Of a DNA stretch of 64,000 bases, positions 35,113 to 46,701 are shown in pieces. The stretch lies in assembly GCA_964036295.1 (NCBI GenBank), contig OZ038466.1, positions 26,357,997 to 26,421,996 on the forward strand, in the 5' to 3' direction. Numbering within the stretch: position 1 is the stretch's first letter; each line of letters opens with the position of its first letter. A program made the position numbers and the translations under genes. The notes under the pieces are model-generated. The model was not told the origin of the DNA and ran no database searches. It worked only from the letters and a program-made list of their open reading frames with translations. Origin of the DNA: Plumapathes pennacea. Its lineage: Eukaryota > Cnidaria > Anthozoa > Antipatharia > Myriopathidae.

Positions 35113-37855
35113 TATCTGAACTTCACTATCTTGTTTGTATTTTAGATCTGATCAAGAAGGAAACAGCTCATTTCCGAATATAATCATGATGGCGTTGTAA
35201 CTAGTCTCATCTAGAGATTTAATAAGATTAGTGATAGTTAAGTAAATAGCACTTATCGTTTCAAGAGGCTTAAAACCAGTCCTGACCTCAGCAGACGGTG
35301 CTGTATAGTGTTTCTTTGTACAGAACAACTAATGTTGGACTTCGTGTTATGTAATTTAAGATTGGCCTTTGGAGTGTCAAGAACTTTTCAAGTTCGAGAC
35401 AGAGCTTTGACTTTCTCGAATGAGGACATTGCCTCGCTTTACACAATAAGATTTGCGCATCTATGGAGAAACTATAGGAATCCAGGAAACCACCAAGAGC
35501 TGCCGTGATCTGTGATTTAAACATGTTTGATTGACTAGTTGATGACAGAACTATCAACACTTATCTCGTTTGGGTACAAGATGACGCATTCTGCGCTGGC
35601 AAACGTTGAAAATATGTTAAACACATCACGTAGGGTCACGACACGTTTACTTGACTGTAGTCTGTTAGTTTAATTTGAGTTATTTGCTGTAAATACATTC
35701 TTCTGATCAAATGCCCGGGGCTCGTCTGAGCGGGAAGATGGTAAATGCTCGAACAGATGGAAAGGTCAACTATTGGCAGGAAGTGACGTCACCTCGTTAT
35801 TAACTGGCTAATTTGGCTAGGTCGAGCTTGGCCAAAACGAGAACCAAATCAGCAAGAACTAGAAGAGCAATGTTACTGTCGACATCAAGAACGTTACGCA
35901 AGTGATGTGTAGTAAGGAGATCTCACCAAGTTAGTGAAGACAATCAGACTCGTGAAATTCTATCATGGTGATGTATCACACAAGTGTGCGTGTTGTCCAC
36001 ACAGTAAGAAGTCGAGAACTAAAAATGATAATATAGTATTTCTTTTGTGATACATAATGAATGATATCTTGATGTGATAGTTTTGTTTGAGCTGAACGTT
36101 TCGTCTTTGTTTTACACACAATGTTTTCATAAACTTGAACGCCACGCAAAATGAGACAAGCCGGTTATAAAGCTCATAGCTGTAGTTCTAATAATCCGAG
36201 GTTAGAAAACCCACATGCTTCAAACTTAGAAGACAACGTCAGCAAAGGGGCGGCTTAAAATCAGCTTAGTCGCCATAAAGAAGTGTTCACATTTGAACAT
36301 TGCTTGAATTTTACTTCTAATACAACTTTAGTACAATTTGATTTGTTATATAGCAAGTCAAGCAGACGGGAAAAATTGTGCATCGCGATCTTTTTTTGCT
36401 TCGGCTGCAGCTTTTGCGCACAAAGGCTAACATGACCAATGGAAAGTCTGAACCACAGTCAAGTTGCCTCTATTGTTGTTGGGCAATTTTGCGTGGTGAC
36501 AAAGCCAGAAACTGTGACGTTATTCGTTCACAGTACGGAAGGCTCATGTTGACGTGTCGTACCACTTACAAGTTCCAATTTAAAGTCATGTATTCAACCT
36601 CTAGTGGACATAACTGAAGCCGCTGTACACGCCCGCCACACTACTGCAACTTCATTATGATGTACAAAGCACTTGAACAATAGACACATGCGCAGTTTGC
36701 GAGAAGATAACCTTGGCGGGCAGAGTGGAGAAGTACTTAATGCAGTTAGAAAAACAAAACCAAGCTGAACAGGAAAAATTGACAGACACTCGTTTATGCG
36801 GGAAGTAAAAGGTACTAATGACATTTGCTAATGCGCATGATTGTAAAAGTGGTTCGAGAGGGTAGAGCATGTCGATAAAAGGGAATCCGCTGTACACAAG
36901 CAACCACCAGTTTGCACCGTTGTGATATATGTGTTGCCTTACACAAAGTGGTAGTGCAGAGCGCGTTGATTGTGCTAGTCCGCCGAAGCCTTTGTCTAAA
37001 ATTGTGCTAATGACATGACAGAATTGAGCTGTGAAGAAGCGATTATTGATACTGGAACTGTAAAGGTCTCAGTCTGTTCAACATGCCATTTGATTTTCTA
37101 TTAACAGTGTCTTGGCCCGCAGTCGTTTTACGAGAATTCACTTGTGCTGCGTATTCATAGCTGTTAGGTACTTATCCTTTACATTTGACGTTGGTGTGGT
37201 TGACGACTTCATCAGTGAGTTCAGTTCTATGCCTTGTACTGAGTTTGGACAGATATGCGAGATCTCGCTTGCTATCCAGCCTGCTCGGATTACAAAGAAA
37301 AGGGCATGAAAAGCTGCAGTTGAGACCTTTCTAAACCACTAATATCTTGTAAAATTTCCGTGTGTCAGCCTTGTATTATCTTGGTACTAGTTCGAGTCAC
37401 ATAATTCAAATGGGTCTCAATTACAACTGAGTGCAAGCAGTGCGTGGTACAACGAACACGGGTTATATTGTGTAGTCATGCAGAATAAGCTTGAGAGTTT
37501 AATTAAATTGCCTTAAAAGACCAAATGAGGTCGATATCAATATACATGCATTTTGGGATGGAATGCAGCAGAACGAGAAAAGGTCCGAAAATATACTCCA
37601 CTGATCCACACATCTCAATGTCTCGTAAAGTTGTGACTAGTTTCTTTGAACTCTCAACTGTTTATAACGCAGTAGTGTGAAGGGTTACGATAGTACACCT
37701 CAACTCATTTACTAAGTTGGTTTTATATACTCATCTTACAGAGGCCAACTGGTCCGTCATTTACTGTTCTTTGAATAGCTGGTCGCCCATCAACTGTTTC
37801 GGTTCTCGAGACAACTCACGCATTACTTTGGTGGCGTTTGCTTGCTGAGCAGATA
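35113..37855. other. intergenic between CSTEL genes 3 and 4
   Basis: Contains a perfect TGACGTCA at 35784-35791. Small open frames (35288-35560 minus, 36378-36617 plus, 36594-36903 minus) match nothing and lack the family tail. No gene is called. Confidence 0.55.
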
Positions 37856-38266
37856 TCACAAGTCAGTCGAGCAGAAGGTTGTGGTCAGAAGTCCGCCAAC
37901 AATATTCGTGTCGCACAAGGAACTTGTGTCATTAGTAGAGCTGACCTTTCGCAGTTGGTTTGAACTTTGCTTCTCCCTGACTCGCATACTGTTCAATGTT
38001 TCGAAGTCCAGTGAACTACTCCGTTTTCTACGGCGACCTACTTGCTCTTCTTGCATTGCCTTCCCATTCAAAGGATAATCCTTTTCAGTCTTGTATTTGG
38101 GTTTGGCAGTGCTTTCCTGTGCTTCTTGGTTTGGAGTTCCCTTTCTCGAGTCGCCTGTGATTTTTTCAGAACGTACAGATTCCTCACCGTCCCTGCATTT
38201 CCCTTCACTGTGGGGTCGTTGCGTCTCAAGATTATTAAGTGGAATACACATGTCAAAACAACTCAT
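37856..38266 (-). CDS. CSTEL-family protein 4
   Basis: Minus-strand uninterrupted ORF of 136 residues, hydrophilic throughout after the first ten residues. It has a basic kinase-like cluster RRRKRSSSL (78-86) and the tail GGLLTTTFCSTDL, ending T-D-L. No signal peptide, membrane span or known domain. It is convergent with gene 3 and in the same orientation as gene 5. The antisense open frame at 38042-38335 is treated as its shadow because it lacks any family feature. Confidence 0.72.
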   Translation of the reverse strand: MSCFDMCIPLNNLETQRPHSEGKCRDGEESVRSEKITGDSRKGTPNQEAQESTAKPKYKTEKDYPLNGKAMQEEQVGRRRKRSSSLDFETLNSMRVREKQSSNQLRKVSSTNDTSSLCDTNIVGGLLTTTFCSTDL

Positions 38267-39699
38267 AATAGTGAATCGATAAGAACTGAAAGCATGACTC
38301 AGTTTGGGTTTACATTGCCACTACTAGCCGCATAACATGAATTCCTTCTGACGCGGCGAATCCGACCCCCGAGCCGTGCATGTATGTTCGGCACTCGACC
38401 TTATTATCAACTTATATTAGAATCTTATTATGTGGAGCAACTCTATTGTCTTATCGAGGTGTGAAGATTATAATTTGCGTAAGTTTTACAATTGAAAGGA
38501 ATTAACGCATGTCTTACATGAGTACTTGCTGTGCCGCCGAAGAACTGTTGTCTACCACGTGGTTAATACCCGTAACCAAGGGGCGTGACTGACAGCCCAC
38601 TCAATCAAATTACTTATGATTATTATTATTATCGCTTGTAGCTGCATTTTGGTCTTGTGAGCCAAACCTTTGTTCAGGACACTGTATTAGAAGCAAATTT
38701 CTTTATCTATTTATTTATTTCTTTATTTTTATTATTTATTTATTTATTTATTTATATATATATTTTTTACATAATGCAGTATATATTTTAGGCCACAGAA
38801 ACACCAGGACAAATTTTGAGTTACGAGTTTCCAATAAAAAATGAAAGAGCTGGCAGTTTTTGAAAGTATTAAGGAATTAGCTAAGTTTTTCAATGGGAAA
38901 CAAGGCTCTGTACCCGAATCTGCACCTGGAACGAGTAGCTTCTAACTATGAAAGCAAGTTGAGTGTGTGTTGCGTCAATCCACCAGATGTCAACGAGTTA
39001 TAAGCATTACAACTGGTGTTTAGTTTAGACCCTGAACTTGGAACTGACGTACGAACTATATTTGTCCAGAGAGATGTGAATAGTCGACAGATAAGAGTGA
39101 TATTTAGTTTAATTGCCCCTCACTTCCGCAATGTCTTTTTAAACGAAGTGGCGACCTGTAAGACTGTTGTCGGTATTTTTTGTGTGGTGTTATTTTGTGC
39201 TTTTTTTTTTCGAGCTTATCACAAGCTAATGTTGTGACAGATGTGGCGGTATTGAGCCGGGTTAAGCAAGATATTTATCACAGGGTTAGAATTTGCCAGT
39301 CAAAAAATACGTCAAACAGTCAAAACTAAAATGCCCAGATTTTATTTGTCTGAGTGCTTTCTATTGTTAAAAGCGAAAGCGCCTTGGGTCATACTGTTTC
39401 CAGAGCCAGCCATAATAAAAAACAATAGAATGTCCGACAAGCGACGCCATTTATCTACCGCACTAGGACCAAAATGGTTCCACAAGTATAGCTAGCTAAC
39501 GGCACACATTCTGTGCATTGTACAAAATGTAATAATACATGCTCTTCACACACGCATCTGAGTCGCTCTCTCAGCGCAAAAAATGATAACCGAACGTACC
39601 TCTTTGTCATTAATGCTTTTGTGCAATTTATGGGTTATTCCGTTGAGTAACTAAACTATATTAGAAGAACAAAAGAAACAAACAAACAAATGTTGCGCA
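38267..39699. other. intergenic between CSTEL genes 4 and 5
   Basis: Upstream DNA of gene 4 on the minus strand. It contains a (TTTA)n microsatellite at about 38702-38756. No recognisable gene. Confidence 0.55.
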
Positions 39700-39705
39700 T
39701 TTATT
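39700..39705 (-). terminator. polyadenylation signal of CSTEL gene 5
   Basis: Reverse-strand AATAAA, about 215 nt past the stop of gene 5. Confidence 0.55.
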
Positions 39706-39918
39706 AAAAGATACAGGGAGTGCTAGTTTTGCAAGGCACAATTTATAGTACAGGTGTGTAAAACCATTGCCTTGAATACGTCATATTTGGGATAACATCA
39801 GCTAGCCACTTCTAGAGCCGCTACAAGAACCACTCCTTCAACAGGTTCGTGTTCCAACAGTTGGTCTTGCCAGCGTTTTTGTTTCGGGATCCTGGGCGGG
39901 TGAGTCACATTCTGAAAA

Positions 39919-40353
39919 CTAAAGCTCGGTAGAACAGAGCGAGGTGGTTAGCACTCCATCTTCCAGCACCGTGCTCGATGTACCTCCGTATGAGTGTCGC
40001 TTGAGTTGCTTCAAGCTGTCAAGGTCATCACCATGAAGCGCATACAATTCTTCCACACTGTGCGTCAGTTCATAAGCAGAATTGGTGAGTCGTTTGACGT
40101 AATTCACTTGGCGTTTTGCTGCAATCGTCAGCCCAGGTCTAATTTGGCCGAATTGTCCTTTGTGCTCCTGTGTGTCGCAATCCGCACCATCCTTCTGGAC
40201 CGAACGTACGTTCAGATAATTCTTACAATTCACGAGTTCCTTAGTGTGCCCATCGGTGAAAGTGACGGACACCTTGAGCTGGTTGTCGTGACTTGACTGA
40301 TTCATGACGGTGGCGATCAGATGTGCGTACGCACTCCGCATCTCATCGCTCAT
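39919..40353 (-). CDS. CSTEL-family protein 5
   Basis: Minus-strand uninterrupted ORF of 144 residues. Unlike its relatives it may have some fold: VSVTFTDGH (28-36) looks like a strand and VKRLTNSAYELTHSVEELYAL (86-106) like an amphipathic helix. IRPGLT (71-76) recalls the twice-repeated RPGL motif of gene 6. KRHSY (118-122) is the basophilic-kinase-like site. The tail EDGVLTTSLCSTEL ends in T-E-L. It is divergent from gene 6, with a CRE between them. Function unknown. Confidence 0.76.
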   Translation of the reverse strand: MSDEMRSAYAHLIATVMNQSSHDNQLKVSVTFTDGHTKELVNCKNYLNVRSVQKDGADCDTQEHKGQFGQIRPGLTIAAKRQVNYVKRLTNSAYELTHSVEELYALHGDDLDSLKQLKRHSYGGTSSTVLEDGVLTTSLCSTEL

Positions 40354-41988
40354 TATAACTCATCATTCCCCCGCGGCAATTTGACGCAGACGCATTCCAC
40401 ATAAACTCCTACAGAAAGTTTCCTGGCGGATAGTTTGTGGGAGAGCAATCACATGAATTGTGCCACACAAGCACGTCCACTTGTAAAAATTGAAGTGAAC
40501 AAGTTATTTGCATCCTCCCTAGTTGGCGCACCCTGTTTGTCCATAAAGTACGCGGTATGCACAACAATTACATGAAGATAATGAAAATCGCTGTTTTGTC
40601 AGCCAAGCGTGATTAACGCACACTTGCTGACACGACCGCAATCAGTCAAATATAACGCCAAAGAATAAGCAATAGCTCGCGAGTCTTTTAGTTGAACATG
40701 TTTGTTACTCACTTTCTCGTTTGGAACGAAGCAGTGTCGGACTTTGTCAGTTCCAGTACTGACGGAAAAAGCAATTTACTAGTAGTGATTCAGAGTCATA
40801 ACTTTGAAAGACTTTAAAACAAGATGGAAAGCACAACCCTGCGCTTTTGTGGGTTAGTCAGTTTATTGGTTGTCTATCCGCGTTGGTGTAATTAGGTCGA
40901 TTTAGTGGGCATGCAGGTTTCCACGCAACTGGTTGTCACCACTCGTAATTGATGACGCAGAATCTGACCATGACGTCAGACAACTGATCTTATGCAAGTC
41001 TGCCGAAAGCAACGAAACAAATATGAGAAGATCGTGAGTAATTGATTGACTATGTATGTTCCTGTGTCGCTTTTCATACCTTGTATCAACAAGTGTATTT
41101 AGTTTCCAGATGTACCTCTTATCTGAATCTGCCTTCAGGTCACAGTCTTGAAAAAGTTTCTCCTTGAACGCCCTGGAGGGGCAGATGCTGAGTTGATGGT
41201 TCCTGTTTAAACATAATCCAGTTGTTACTCACTTAAACGGCGCATCTGTGCAACGTCTTAACGTGCCAAACTTGATACCAGTTGTCAAGTGTAAAACAAA
41301 ACACTGCATGTGTGACACAAATGCTGTGCTTCTTTGATTTGTTCCGACGGAATTAAAGAAAGTTAAATACAATTTTTCAGTTGTATTGATGTGTTTGCGA
41401 TTAGTACATTAGCCCCGAATAGCTCTCCTCGTCCACTCTTTCGTTTCCTTTAGCTATTGGCTTTATCTGTAGACTGATATCAACCTCTGTCTTTCGCCAC
41501 ATGTGTGTCTGTCCGTTTTTGCTTCTCTTTCTGTCTGTCTGCATCTTATTTCTCTTGTCGGTTGCCGATAAGTTTCGTTACTTTCCTATGTGGTTGATGC
41601 TTCCGTTGTTTTCGTTACTTTACTAGTGTTCTTTTCGCTGCGTTACTTTCGTTTTATCAAGACTGCTGTGGCTTTCAGGTCAGTAAGAGGTCACTCGCAC
41701 TTGCGCAAACAAGCACTTTGACATTTTGGAATGGCATACTTTACAGAAGTGCTTGTTAGTTCTAACCAATCAAAGCGTTTCATTTTGTTAAGAATGCACT
41801 TATCGCAGTGGAAGGAGTTCCGCTAGATATTCAGTTCTCAAAATAGCACCAGAAGCTAAAGAAGGCAACATCAGGCGCTGACAGCTACCACAACCTGACT
41901 CAAACGACTCAGACGCCATCTTCGAATAAATCCGGCAGATTATTTCGTCCAGGTACAGAGATTCTGTATGACAGACTTTTAGGCGGGA
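40354..41988. promoter_or_regulatory. divergent intergenic region of CSTEL genes 5 and 6, with a CRE
   Basis: A 1.6-kb region upstream of both genes. It contains a perfect TGACGTCA (40971-40978), a related TGACGCA at 40952, a TATA-like GTTATATTTG on the minus strand near 40651, and a CCAAT motif (AACCAATCAAAG) near 41764 before gene 6. Any regulatory role is inferred from position. Confidence 0.45.
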
Positions 41989-43098
41989 ATGAGAGAAAGT
42001 ACCAATGCAACAATGAATTCGACGATGAGGAAGCTAAGCATTGAAATATCGAAACTAGGGCTGCGGATTCGTACTCCCACTCCATCAAACAGCGACAGCG
42101 AAACTGTTGGATCCGGTGATGAAATGCAAAGTATAGACACAGCGGCGGAAGACATCCTGTCCACAGATAGCTGTGGGGTCCAACTGCCGCTTGAAATACA
42201 GCAAAATGGAGGCAACTCGACAGACGGAAACAAGGTATGCAATCAAACAACGGCGTGCGCCAAACCTACGCGGCCGGGACTCAAACGTAGATGTCGATCA
42301 GATATTGCCCAGTATAAAAACATGCAGGTAAGGACAGGGGATCGAAGCCCGAAATCTGAAGACATCCCTGAAGATGAAAATATGAATAAGGAAAAAGTGG
42401 AAGAACTCTCTCTGATGCCCAAATGCGCGCCACTGGTTCGTCCAGGTCTAAGTCGAAAAAGCCGATCGGATTTGGCGAAATACTCTACCGTTTCTAGGAT
42501 GGAGGGTATATCGGGTGTGAGCGGCAAAGCCAGCAGCAGTGACGACCTACAACGACGACTTCCCATGTGTGAGGGAGGACGCGAAACATTTCCCAAGATT
42601 AGGTATCAAGTTGCTCCTACCCAGCAACAACAAAGAACCGAAGCAAATACGAAGCAAAAACGCTTCAAACCCAGAAGAAGCAAATCATTTACCTCGTTGT
42701 TAGGAGGCAAACATAAATCAAAAGAGACAAATGAACCGGCTGTTAGTACTGAGAAACGGGCAACCTTTCCACGTCGAAGATCGTTCAGTGGCAAGCAAGA
42801 AAAGAAGAGGGAAGAGAAAGCAGATAGCAGCAACGGAACAGTAAGCAGTCAGTCCAACACGCCGTCACCGATCGCTAAACCAACAAACACGTCACGCTAT
42901 CGAGTCGAGCTGGACACAGGTCGTGTGCCAGGGCGCGTTCACCCTCAACTCTCCGCTCGCAGAAGTTGGACTTATGAAGACATTATTGGCACACAAACCT
43001 CACTTTCTCTCAAAAACACTTTTCATAAGGACGTGTTCAATGGGGTCCGCTCTAATCATGACATGATGGAAACTGACTTTTGTTCAACAGAATTGTGA
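41989..43098 (+). CDS. CSTEL-family protein 6, the long member with an internal repeat
   Basis: Uninterrupted ORF of 369 residues, more than twice the length of its relatives and strongly hydrophilic. A 16-residue repeat occurs twice: TRPGLKRRCRSDIAQY (94-109) and VRPGLSRKSRSDLAKY (150-165). Later come three basophilic-kinase-like sites: RRSKSF (229-234), RRRSFSG (262-268) and RRSWTYED (324-331). The tail METDFCSTEL belongs to the second tail subtype, shared with gene 7. No signal peptide, membrane span or known domain; disordered scaffold-like composition. AATAAA follows at 43897. The length without a stop codon makes this the most secure ORF of the family. Confidence 0.85.
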   Translation: MRESTNATMNSTMRKLSIEISKLGLRIRTPTPSNSDSETVGSGDEMQSIDTAAEDILSTDSCGVQLPLEIQQNGGNSTDGNKVCNQTTACAKPTRPGLKRRCRSDIAQYKNMQVRTGDRSPKSEDIPEDENMNKEKVEELSLMPKCAPLVRPGLSRKSRSDLAKYSTVSRMEGISGVSGKASSSDDLQRRLPMCEGGRETFPKIRYQVAPTQQQQRTEANTKQKRFKPRRSKSFTSLLGGKHKSKETNEPAVSTEKRATFPRRRSFSGKQEKKREEKADSSNGTVSSQSNTPSPIAKPTNTSRYRVELDTGRVPGRVHPQLSARRSWTYEDIIGTQTSLSLKNTFHKDVFNGVRSNHDMMETDFCSTEL

Positions 43099-43896
43099 GC
43101 CTGGTTGAAACACGAGAAGAACACCTAATCAATTACGTTCGGAACTGAAGAAGAAGGAATCCTGAGGTCGAAGCTCTTGTGCCTTGTCATCTTTTGTGAG
43201 CTTCTGAAAAGGTTAGCAACGGTTCTCTGTTCTCTCGGACTAAATCTGCGAAAGCATTTCCTTCGTTGGATCAGCTGGAGACTGTGAAGATATAGTGTTG
43301 TTTTGTGAAGACATCATAAAGATACCTGATAGCTTGGTGTCAAACGCTGTTCCGCCAATCCAAGTAATTTTGCAATTTCAAAACACTTAAGGCTAACCAC
43401 AAAAGAAAATATCAGTAAAAAAAAAGTTTCACAAGAGCTGAAAACGGATTAATATGCTCACAAGAAAATTTCGGTGTGTAAGTATGTTTCCCATGTCGGG
43501 TCTCATGTAAATTATTATACAGACAGCATGTTTGCATGGCCCAGTCGGACAGGACACACCTGTTTAATGCTCCTTGTGCTCATTCATAACTGAGTGGGTT
43601 TATCACAACCAGGAGCCGGCTCTGAAGGAAGTTTCGCAATAGAATTCAGACTATTTCATTCGGTGCAGGTCACTCGAAAAAGAAAGAAAAAAAGACTGCA
43701 TTTAACTCAAAAGCAGAAGTCCTTTTTTTCAACTCGTCGTTTTACGGAGGGGCCTATTTACGTTATTGAGTAAAGGAAAGCCACTTTTTTACCTGACTGT
43801 TAAGTTGGCGTCTTCAAAACATTTTTCATTAGTGAGATTTTAGTTGAAAAATATCCTCCATGAACAGGTTGCTAAAAAAGGGAATTGCATTATGTC

Positions 43897-43902
43897 AATA
43901 AA
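43897..43902 (+). terminator. polyadenylation signal of CSTEL gene 6
   Basis: AATAAA about 800 nt after the stop; the intervening sequence would be 3' UTR. Confidence 0.5.
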
Positions 43903-45280
43903 CATTATTTCATAGCTCGTGTTGCGGTTCATCGTCAATTCCAAATGGAGGCGGGAGTCATGCCGACTGTAACCTTGACTGAGGTGCAGTCTTTATTGAC
44001 ATTTCAGTGAGATTGTCCGGAAGAACAGACGGTTTAATTTGTCTCGAGTTACACTACGCGTTACTCAAGAATAATCCGCGTTTCATGGCATGAAGAACCC
44101 GATAACAGATCAAGTTAAAAAAAAATGCTTTATTTTATTCTCTTATGAATTGTTTCCTTGTCATCAGTGTTTTTCCTGTTGTTTTATCAACACTCAGAAA
44201 AGAATTGACTCAAATAAGGATTCAAAAACAACAGAACACCGGCCGATAGAGCTGGTGCTGTCAAGATGTCCAAGTAACAAGAGGAGTGAACTGATAAGTA
44301 CGTGGGTTGGCAAGATGTTATTTAACCCGACCGCTATTTCATCTGGATAGTTCGATAAACAAGCAAATCCCAAAACCGATTTTTCCTCTAGATTACACTC
44401 CTCCCTGGAGATTACAAAAGTATACGCTATCCTGAGAATTAGAGTGTTCCGTTTTGTCTAGAAGCCAAGAGACATGATGGCATTTTAAGAATGGGGGTAC
44501 ATGCTGAAATACTGAAACGTGTTGTCTCGACTTCCACGTCGGGTAAGGTTACTGGAATGCAGACGCACACATTGACTACATTTCATTTTAGTCGCTGGCA
44601 CTCGCTGAGATGCAGTTATTGCATGACTGACTGTGTGTACCCCTATCAGGGTGGAGTTGCTGTTTTTCCGCAACTCTGACGTCACTGACGTGTAGTTTTC
44701 AAAATGACGCGACACGTCCGTAAAATGGTTGGTTCGGCGCCAACTATGAATTAAGATTTATGGGCAGCAGCGTGTTGGGATGCCAGGGTGAAAATATTTA
44801 AAATTGACACTCTGGAATAAAGTATTCCCCAGCCCGAACAAAGTGATACTCTTTTCTCTTACGGAAGTCGGCTGCGAAACGTACCGGGCGGTTTGTGGTT
44901 TATTGTCCAGTAAGACGCTTTCTTCATCGTAGACTCAGCTCAGTTTGAGACTGGGATGGGTGGAGGGTGTTGGGAAGGGGTGGCGCGAGAGGGGCAAGAA
45001 AAACCGGAGATCCCGGTGCCAAAAGCGACTCTTGTTCTTCATGAATCCAGCAAAATCTAACAAGAACTTTCTGTTACATTTATCAGCGTGTCAATAGCGT
45101 CAAGCATACAAAGATATGCTTGTAAGATATAGCATCACGTGACGTGATCGCGGCCATGTTTTAATGAACTGACGAAACTGATTGCTTGCCAAAATATTTC
45201 GGTCGCCTTTAATTAACCAACAAACCCTTGTTTCATGAGCTTTATTACAGGGTTTGAGTTACAGTGCAGGTGTTCACGTC
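43903..45280. other. intergenic, one CRE
   Basis: Perfect TGACGTCA at 44677-44684, followed by a half site (TGACGTG). No recognisable gene. Confidence 0.5.
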
Positions 45281-45535
45281 TCAAATCCACAAAACAATCG
45301 CTCGGCACGGTTCTACAGTGAGAAATGTTTGCGTCGACTCTTGTTTGATTTTGGGATGACTGAAAGCGTAAAGAAAAGGGTTGAGAACAGAGTTAATGCT
45401 CACATACGAAACTGGAATGATAGCCGCTAGAGCAAAACCAGACCACTGAAGCTCACCAACCCTTATGGCCAAACGAATTAAGTGAAAACCAGAGCTATCT
45501 TCGCGATAGTTTCAGTTATTCTCGCTTTATGCCCA
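45281..45535 (-). pseudogene. rhodopsin-family GPCR remnant, TM6-TM7
   Basis: On the minus strand one frame reads RITETIAKIALVFT and then a stop and FVWP, typical of transmembrane helix 6. After a frame change the sequence continues FALAAIIPVSYVSINSVLNPFLYAF and HPKIK, a TM7 with the NPxxY motif (NPFLY) and the start of helix 8. The stop in TM6, the frameshift and the absence of TM1-TM5 nearby mark it as a broken fragment. The receptor subtype cannot be assigned. Confidence 0.6.
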
Positions 45536-45798
45536 CGTTAGGAAAAGAATCCGACAAAGAGTTAAAGTTAGAAGAAAAAGAGCATATAAAGAAAACAGTA
45601 GTTTATATTGCAGCATTTAGCAAATGTACACATCGACATGTCGTGACTGCGAGAATGTTAGTCGATTCGCATTTCAATTTGTGCACCTACAAAGAAAGAA
45701 AAAACAAACGTTTTTATTCAAATGGATCAACTAGACAGGGGCTTTTGGCAAATATGTAGGACAAACCAAGCCGCACCCAAGCGTTCCGTAAAGCTTGA

Positions 45799-45875
45799 TC
45801 GTGTTCTTCCGCTGAAGCATTGACTCGTGTTCTTCAGTCGAAGCATTGACTCGTGTTCTTCAGTCGAAGCATTGT
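45799..45875. repeat. 26-bp tandem repeat
   Basis: About three copies of TCGTGTTCTTCAGTCGAAGC plus ATTGAC start at 45799, 45825 and 45851. Confidence 0.85.
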
Positions 45876-46633
45876 TCTTCACTCAGTCTATGTGAGCAAG
45901 TCAAAGAACGTCGCACCCCAAGTTAGCCAGGAAATAAAATATTTAACCTACCAGCTCAGATATCCGCTATTCTGAATGCTGGCTGATTACAAACTGTCCC
46001 CAGTTGCCAATTCGGGTCATCTGCGTGACAAATGTGTACATTCTGTCACATTCTTACTGTTGAAACGTGTTTATTTTCGTTTGTGTACTGATGAAATGGC
46101 CCAAACTAGCAGTCAGTAGTTAAGCATATCAGTAAGCTAGCCACATGAATGTTTAAAATAATCTGTGAAAGATCAAATGTTCAACCGGACAATTGCAGCA
46201 ATTACTGCATTTCACAGTATGTAATAGCATTTTTTTTTCTTCGAGTTTTGACGTGCCGGAGGTGTTGCATTAAAAATCGCCGGGCTCTTAAACCTCTTTG
46301 CTAGACTCTCCAGTGTTCTCTCAAATATTGCTTTCTTTTCTTTCAAAGTAAGAACCGTTGTAAAATTTCTTTAAAACCCAAACAGGATGATACGCATTCT
46401 GTGAACCATGTAACATAAATGCAGAGCTAAATTCAGAATATGACGAATAGACGAGATGAAAACTTGCATATCACACAATTTTGAGAACACACCCTTTCGG
46501 TAGGTGTTGGCCTTTGGCAAGAATTCTTTTTACATTATTCTGAAGTATCCAAATTACCGAAAACAAATCAGTTTCAACGTTGAGTAAATTCCAATGTGCT
46601 GTGGAATTCTCGTGCTGCGCAAACGAGGGAGCA
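45876..46633. other. intergenic upstream of the polyprotease gene
   Basis: No recognisable gene or repeat. Confidence 0.5.
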
Positions 46634-46640
46634 TATAAAA
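46634..46640 (+). promoter_or_regulatory. TATA box of the polyprotease gene
   Basis: TATAAAA in GCATATAAAACC, predicting a start near 46665 and a leader of about 37 nt to the ATG at 46702. Confidence 0.65.
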
Positions 46641-46701
46641 CCAGAAGCAATTCCTGCAACGCCACATTTCCGCCTGTCGTTTTCAGCGGACAACTGATAA
46701 T

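Noticed and set aside
38042-38335. Plus-strand ORF antisense to CSTEL gene 4
   Set aside because: No family motif; explained as a shadow of the minus-strand gene.
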